Shown here in pieces: positions 60,392 through 64,000 of a stretch of DNA of 64,000 nucleotides (the stretch's first letter is position 1; each line of letters opens with the position of its first letter). Under the pieces are notes generated by a model. It worked only from the letters and a program-made list of their open reading frames with translations. It did no database searches and was not told the DNA's origin. The DNA comes from Candidatus Yaniella excrementavium (GTDB taxonomy: Bacteria > Actinomycetota > Actinomycetes > Actinomycetales > Micrococcaceae): the NCBI GenBank assembly GCA_019115865.1, contig DXCT01000081.1, positions 92,305 to 156,304 of the forward strand. Reading direction: 5' to 3'. The translations under genes were made by a program, and so were the position numbers.

Positions 60392-60783
60392 GCCTTCTCC
60401 TGACGCGACGTGTTACGACGGGATTCGTGGCGGACGCCATCAGACTCTGATTCGGCGGACACATCGAGTTGTTCGACTTTTGTTGCCGTGCCATCTGTGT
60501 CATCACCGGTGACGGCAAGGACCAGCATGAATACGGTAATAGAGAAGGCGATGACGATAGCGGTCAGAATGAAAGCTTGCGGCAGTGGGTCGGCCATCGC
60601 GGACGGATCCGCAGAGGGATGAAACGCTTCAATGCGGCGGTCGGAACCACCCGCGGCAAAGAGGATCAGGTTGCCTGCGTGACCGATCAAGACGAACCCG
60701 AGGATCACGCGCAGAAATTCGCGTTTGCTAAAGAGATAGACCGCTCCGGCGGTAAGCAGGGCAACGGTGATACTTAGCGTCAT
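60388..60783 (-). CDS. mrpC: Mrp antiporter subunit C
   Basis: A 131-residue NuoK-like protein with three helices (LSITVALLTAGAVYLF, LRVILGFVLIGHAGNLILF and FILTAIVIAFSITVFML) and an acidic tail. The glycine/histidine pattern GFVLIGHAGNL is conserved. It overlaps mrpA and mrpD by four bases. Confidence 0.93.
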   Translation of the reverse strand: MTLSITVALLTAGAVYLFSKREFLRVILGFVLIGHAGNLILFAAGGSDRRIEAFHPSADPSAMADPLPQAFILTAIVIAFSITVFMLVLAVTGDDTDGTATKVEQLDVSAESESDGVRHESRRNTSRQEKA

Positions 60784-63635
60784 GAAGTGACCTCTCGTTG
60801 CCTACTGTGTTTCGAGTTTTTCTTGCGGATACCGGGTGGTCCCGTCGTTGGTTCAGGGGGTGTTTCCACGGTTTCGGCAAGCCCACGCTCTGTGCCCAGC
60901 ATGTTGAATGCTCCTAAGATCAAACCGAGGACGGCGAAATAGACGCCGATGTCGAACAGCAAGGAACTGTTCAGCTCAAAACCGAAAATATCCATGTATA
61001 TCGGTGTGAGGTATGAGCCGTCAACGAGCCCGTACACACCGACGGCAGACCCCAGGGCGACACCTGTTCCGATAAGGCCCATATATGGCAAGCGAATTGG
61101 CGCAGCCTCATCGGCTGGCGCAGCAAGATAGAGCAGTGCGAATGCCGAGCCAGTAACTAAGGCGCCAACGAACCCACCACCGGGTTCATTGTGCCCGCGG
61201 AACAGCAGAATGAGGCTGACGACGACGAGGATGGGGACCGCGATTTTAGATAACGAACGCAGGTACACAGAATTGTGATGTGGGTTCGTCAGCGGTGAGG
61301 TGCTGAGGACCTTGGCTTTTCGGACGGGATTGGGTGCTCGTGAAGCAAGCAGCGCGGCAACGGCTACCCCTGCGACACCGAGGACCGTCAACTCGCCCAG
61401 GGTATCCAGAGCACGGAACTCCACCAAAATTACGTTGACTAGGTTATTGCCACCGGTGACTTCAGTGCCTTGCTCGGTCAGGTACTGCGCGGGGTCGGAC
61501 ATGTCACGACGTCCGGTCAGTGCATACGTGCCGGCAAATCCAGCAATGCCCGCTAGTACCGCAGCGATGATGCCGGATCTCGAGGCTTTTTCTTTCTTTC
61601 CGAACGTTTTGGGCAATCGGTTGAGCAGTAGCACCATGACGACCACGGTGAGGATTTCGACCATGAGCTGTGTCAGTGCCACGTCCACCGACCCCAGGGC
61701 AAAGAACCAAAGGGTGACCGAGAAACCGACGGTACCGAGCACGACGATGGCTGCCACACGGGTTCTGGCGCGAATCGTGGCGATGACTCCAACGGCGACT
61801 ACGGCGACCAGTAACCAGTCGGTCCAGCGGGTGAGATTCTCTTGTTGGGCTGGCAGCTCGTCGATGGCGAACCATCCGGTTAGTGCTAACCCGGCTAAGA
61901 GTGCGGCAGGCCAGACCAGGTGTCGACCGGGATTGAGCCCAGAGGTCCACGAGCTGACGACTGCACCGAATTCGATGGTGGTCTGGCGGAGTTTTTCGAC
62001 TGCGCCCAGACCGGAGTAGGCCAACGGACGGGGTACCAGAAACGCCTCGAGTCTGGGCAGTTGCCAGACCATGATGGCCCCGACGACGATCACGAGCAGT
62101 GAGAGCATAAAGGCGGGATTAATACCGTGCCACAGGGCAAGCTCGACCGCCTGATGTGCACCGACCGCTGCGGTGGCGGAGTCGGACACCAGGTCAGCCA
62201 GGAAGAATGGAAAGACGCCCAGAATCAATGACAATGACGCATTGACCGCAGGATAGGCCCAGAAGCTCGGGGCTGCTTCGTACACAGTTTGGCGATTGGC
62301 GGCGAGACCGCGGGGGGTGTTGATCCAGTTCCGGGGGGAACGGTAGTAGCCCATAGCGCCTAAAACGAAGCGTCCAGAGTAGGCGAATGTGCCGATCGCC
62401 GTCAGGACTGCCAGACCGGTGAGGACCCACGGTAGGACGCCCGGCAGCTCGGCACCAAGGAATGCTTGGAAGAGGTGCTCTTTCGAAACGAAGCCCAGCA
62501 AGGGCGGAATGCCCGCCATGGATGCAGAACCCAGGATCACGATGGTCAGTGTGGCCGGCATGGCCATTTTCCGTACGGTCAGCATTCGCATGTCGCGTGT
62601 GCCGGCTTCATGGTCGATGACACCGACGGCAAGGAAGAGCGCAGATTTGAAGAGTGCGTGGGCAATGGTGTGGAGGATGGCTGCAGTGAGCGCTGTGGGC
62701 GTCCCAATGCCAATGAGCGCAACGAGGTAGCCAAGCTGCGACATGGTGGAGTAGGCCAGCAGTTCCTTAAGGTCGTAGCGACGGAGGGCTGCCACGGCAC
62801 CAAGCAGCGCGGTAATGAGTCCCGAAGAGACGAGTAAAACAAGCCACAGTGTATTGCCCCCCAGGACCGGTGAGAATAACAGCAGCAGGTAGATACCTGC
62901 CTTGACCATTGCTGCGGCATGAAGATATGCGGAAACGGGTGAGATCGCGACCATGGAGTCTGGTAGCCAGGATTGGAAGGGGAATTGTGCGGATTTCGTA
63001 AAGGCAGCTAGGACCAGGGTCAGGATGAGCCAGGTAACCGTACTGGAGTCATCCCAGATGTCGGATCGGAGGATTTCGGTAATGACGGTTGTCCCCGTGG
63101 AAGCAATCATTACTGAAACTGCTGCTAGCAAACCCAGCCCGCCTGCAACAGTCACCAAAAGGGTCCGGACCGCGGGTTTTCTCGCGTGCGATCCGGAACG
63201 TGCTATGAGGAAAAAGGATGCAAGTGTTGTCGCTTCCCAAGCGACATAGAGCACCATGAGGTCATTGGCTAGCACGAGTACAAGCATCGCCAATGCGAAG
63301 GCGGACATCGACAGATAGAAACTGGTGATTTTCGTGCGGTCGAGGTACCTGGCCGAGTAGAATAATACCCCGGCGCCAATCACCAGAACCAACAGCCCAA
63401 AGAGCAGTGACAGCCCGTTGAGTCGCAGGTGAAACCCTACATTGAAGAAGTTGGGAATCCAGGGATAGTACTCAACGACCTCGCCTCCGGAACCGGCAAA
63501 CGCTTGAATAAGTAACCATGCGGCCGCCGCCAGCGGAATCCATAGGAGCCAGCCAGCATATTTACCCAGCGCGTGGGACAACGGTGCAGCCAGTAAGACT
63601 GCGATCAGTGTAAGCAAGATCGCCGTCATGAGCAC
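60780..63635 (-). CDS. mrpA: Mrp antiporter subunit A fused to B
   Basis: A 951-residue membrane protein. The N-terminal 500 residues are the NuoL-like ion-conducting domain (YVAWEATTLASFFLIARSG, KSAQFPFQSWLPDSMVAISPVSAYLHAAAMVKAG), then the MrpA-specific DUF4040-like region near 600–680. The last 170 residues, from about 780 (GHNEPGGGFVGALVTG), are MrpB. The complex is thus complete as AB, C, D, E, F, G, exchanging Na+ (or other cation) for H+. The start is GTG 63635, with AGAGG nine bases upstream; ATG 63629 is an alternative. Confidence 0.95.
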   Translation of the reverse strand: MLMTAILLTLIAVLLAAPLSHALGKYAGWLLWIPLAAAAWLLIQAFAGSGGEVVEYYPWIPNFFNVGFHLRLNGLSLLFGLLVLVIGAGVLFYSARYLDRTKITSFYLSMSAFALAMLVLVLANDLMVLYVAWEATTLASFFLIARSGSHARKPAVRTLLVTVAGGLGLLAAVSVMIASTGTTVITEILRSDIWDDSSTVTWLILTLVLAAFTKSAQFPFQSWLPDSMVAISPVSAYLHAAAMVKAGIYLLLLFSPVLGGNTLWLVLLVSSGLITALLGAVAALRRYDLKELLAYSTMSQLGYLVALIGIGTPTALTAAILHTIAHALFKSALFLAVGVIDHEAGTRDMRMLTVRKMAMPATLTIVILGSASMAGIPPLLGFVSKEHLFQAFLGAELPGVLPWVLTGLAVLTAIGTFAYSGRFVLGAMGYYRSPRNWINTPRGLAANRQTVYEAAPSFWAYPAVNASLSLILGVFPFFLADLVSDSATAAVGAHQAVELALWHGINPAFMLSLLVIVVGAIMVWQLPRLEAFLVPRPLAYSGLGAVEKLRQTTIEFGAVVSSWTSGLNPGRHLVWPAALLAGLALTGWFAIDELPAQQENLTRWTDWLLVAVVAVGVIATIRARTRVAAIVVLGTVGFSVTLWFFALGSVDVALTQLMVEILTVVVMVLLLNRLPKTFGKKEKASRSGIIAAVLAGIAGFAGTYALTGRRDMSDPAQYLTEQGTEVTGGNNLVNVILVEFRALDTLGELTVLGVAGVAVAALLASRAPNPVRKAKVLSTSPLTNPHHNSVYLRSLSKIAVPILVVVSLILLFRGHNEPGGGFVGALVTGSAFALLYLAAPADEAAPIRLPYMGLIGTGVALGSAVGVYGLVDGSYLTPIYMDIFGFELNSSLLFDIGVYFAVLGLILGAFNMLGTERGLAETVETPPEPTTGPPGIRKKNSKHSRQREVTS

Positions 63636-64000
63636 GGGCTTTCACCTCTTTGCAGATGCCGGTAGCAGTGGTGTGAGTGACTACTGGATTGAACGTCAAG
63701 ATCAGGTCGAAAAACCAAGATTGTATGGTGCACAGCATTTTGCACACCAGTCAATATTGTCACAGCTCACTATAGTGTTTCAAATAAGTCGTCGTCTGAA
63801 ACTTGCACAACTCTTGGGTTATAGGCAGAAAAGTGTGTCCGGTGGGCTGAGCTTCGAGTGCAATGGTAGCGAAGTATAGGGTTTCACCAAGGTTTTTAAG
63901 CTTAGTATCAGCAGGGTGCTTGCAATCGACCGCGATGTGTAGTGTGTGGCGGCAAAACGAAAAAGAACGGAACAACCTCGGCCGGCAAGATCCGGTATCG
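63636..64000. other. Intergenic region at window end
   Basis: About 365 bases upstream of mrpA with no credible gene on either strand. It has an inverted repeat GTTTCA/TGAAAC at 63778–63803 and AT-rich stretches. It probably holds the mrp promoter and the flank of a gene beyond the window. Confidence 0.4.

Noticed and set aside
61300..62019. Open frame of 239 codons opposite mrpA
   Set aside because: Its composition (Ser, Thr, Ala, Pro-rich) is that of an antisense shadow of a hydrophobic membrane protein.
63628..63975. Short open frames at the window end
   Set aside because: None has a ribosome site, a recognisable domain or normal composition.

Overview
The window looks like core chromosome of an actinobacterium, most likely a member of the Micrococcales near the Micrococcaceae. 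This rests on marker genes and gene order: WhiA–YvcK–RapZ–UvrC, the block sufR-sufB-sufD-sufC-sufT / ABC pair / ctaA / ctaB / tkt / tal (the order seen around Rv1456c–Rv1466 and Rv1449c in Mycobacterium tuberculosis), DUF3099, a resuscitation-promoting factor, and UvrA / UvrB / CoaE / RpsA / PolA. Base composition looks moderate by eye, lower than usual for the family, but I did not calculate it. I see no rRNA, tRNA, CRISPR array, insertion sequence or prophage.

Layout. 1–9.9 kb: the end of aminopeptidase N, a lipoate ligase with swapped domain order, a small membrane protein plus a FUSC-family gene that looks frameshifted, ribosomal protein L31 type B, a TSUP permease, an ABC ATPase, SerB, two short-chain dehydrogenases (one is FabG), and DUF3099 / small Cys protein / SURF1. 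9.9–17.2 kb: an ABC-F protein, RNase HI, and the SUF iron–sulfur operon with its repressor SufR. 17.4–25.3 kb: an ABC exporter pair, haem A synthesis (ctaA, ctaB), a lipoprotein, transketolase and transaldolase. 25.4–38.5 kb: an Rpf/LysM secreted protein, secG-tpiA-pgk, sodA, whiA-yvcK-rapZ-uvrC, an acyltransferase and uvrA. 38.7–46.4 kb: a metallo-hydrolase, trans-aconitate methyltransferase, a DUF3516-type helicase, a GNAT, a proline iminopeptidase and a TerC exporter behind a likely yybP-ykoY manganese riboswitch. 46.6–57.6 kb: uvrB, a ChaA-like antiporter, coaE, a YigZ protein, an RsmC-like methyltransferase, a TrpF-like protein, rpsA and polA. 57.6–63.6 kb: a complete Mrp antiporter operon (mrpAB fusion, C, D, E, F, G) read leftward.

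How the genes fit together. Several blocks serve respiration and redox balance: Fe–S assembly, haem A and SURF1 for cytochrome oxidase, lipoate ligase, SodA and Mrp. Others serve central carbon flow (tkt, tal, tpiA, pgk), excision repair (uvrA, uvrB, uvrC, polA) and the envelope (Rpf, YvcK). Genes often found in such blocks are absent here: sufS and sufU from the suf operon, zwf-opcA-pgl between tal and secG, and gap next to pgk.

I did not find a convincing new multi-gene system. The observations most worth checking are the frameshift in the FUSC gene, a repeated leaderless-promoter pattern in front of at least nine genes, the TerC riboswitch, a dehydrogenase without its catalytic tyrosine, a palindrome between ctaB and tkt, and the missing neighbours listed above.
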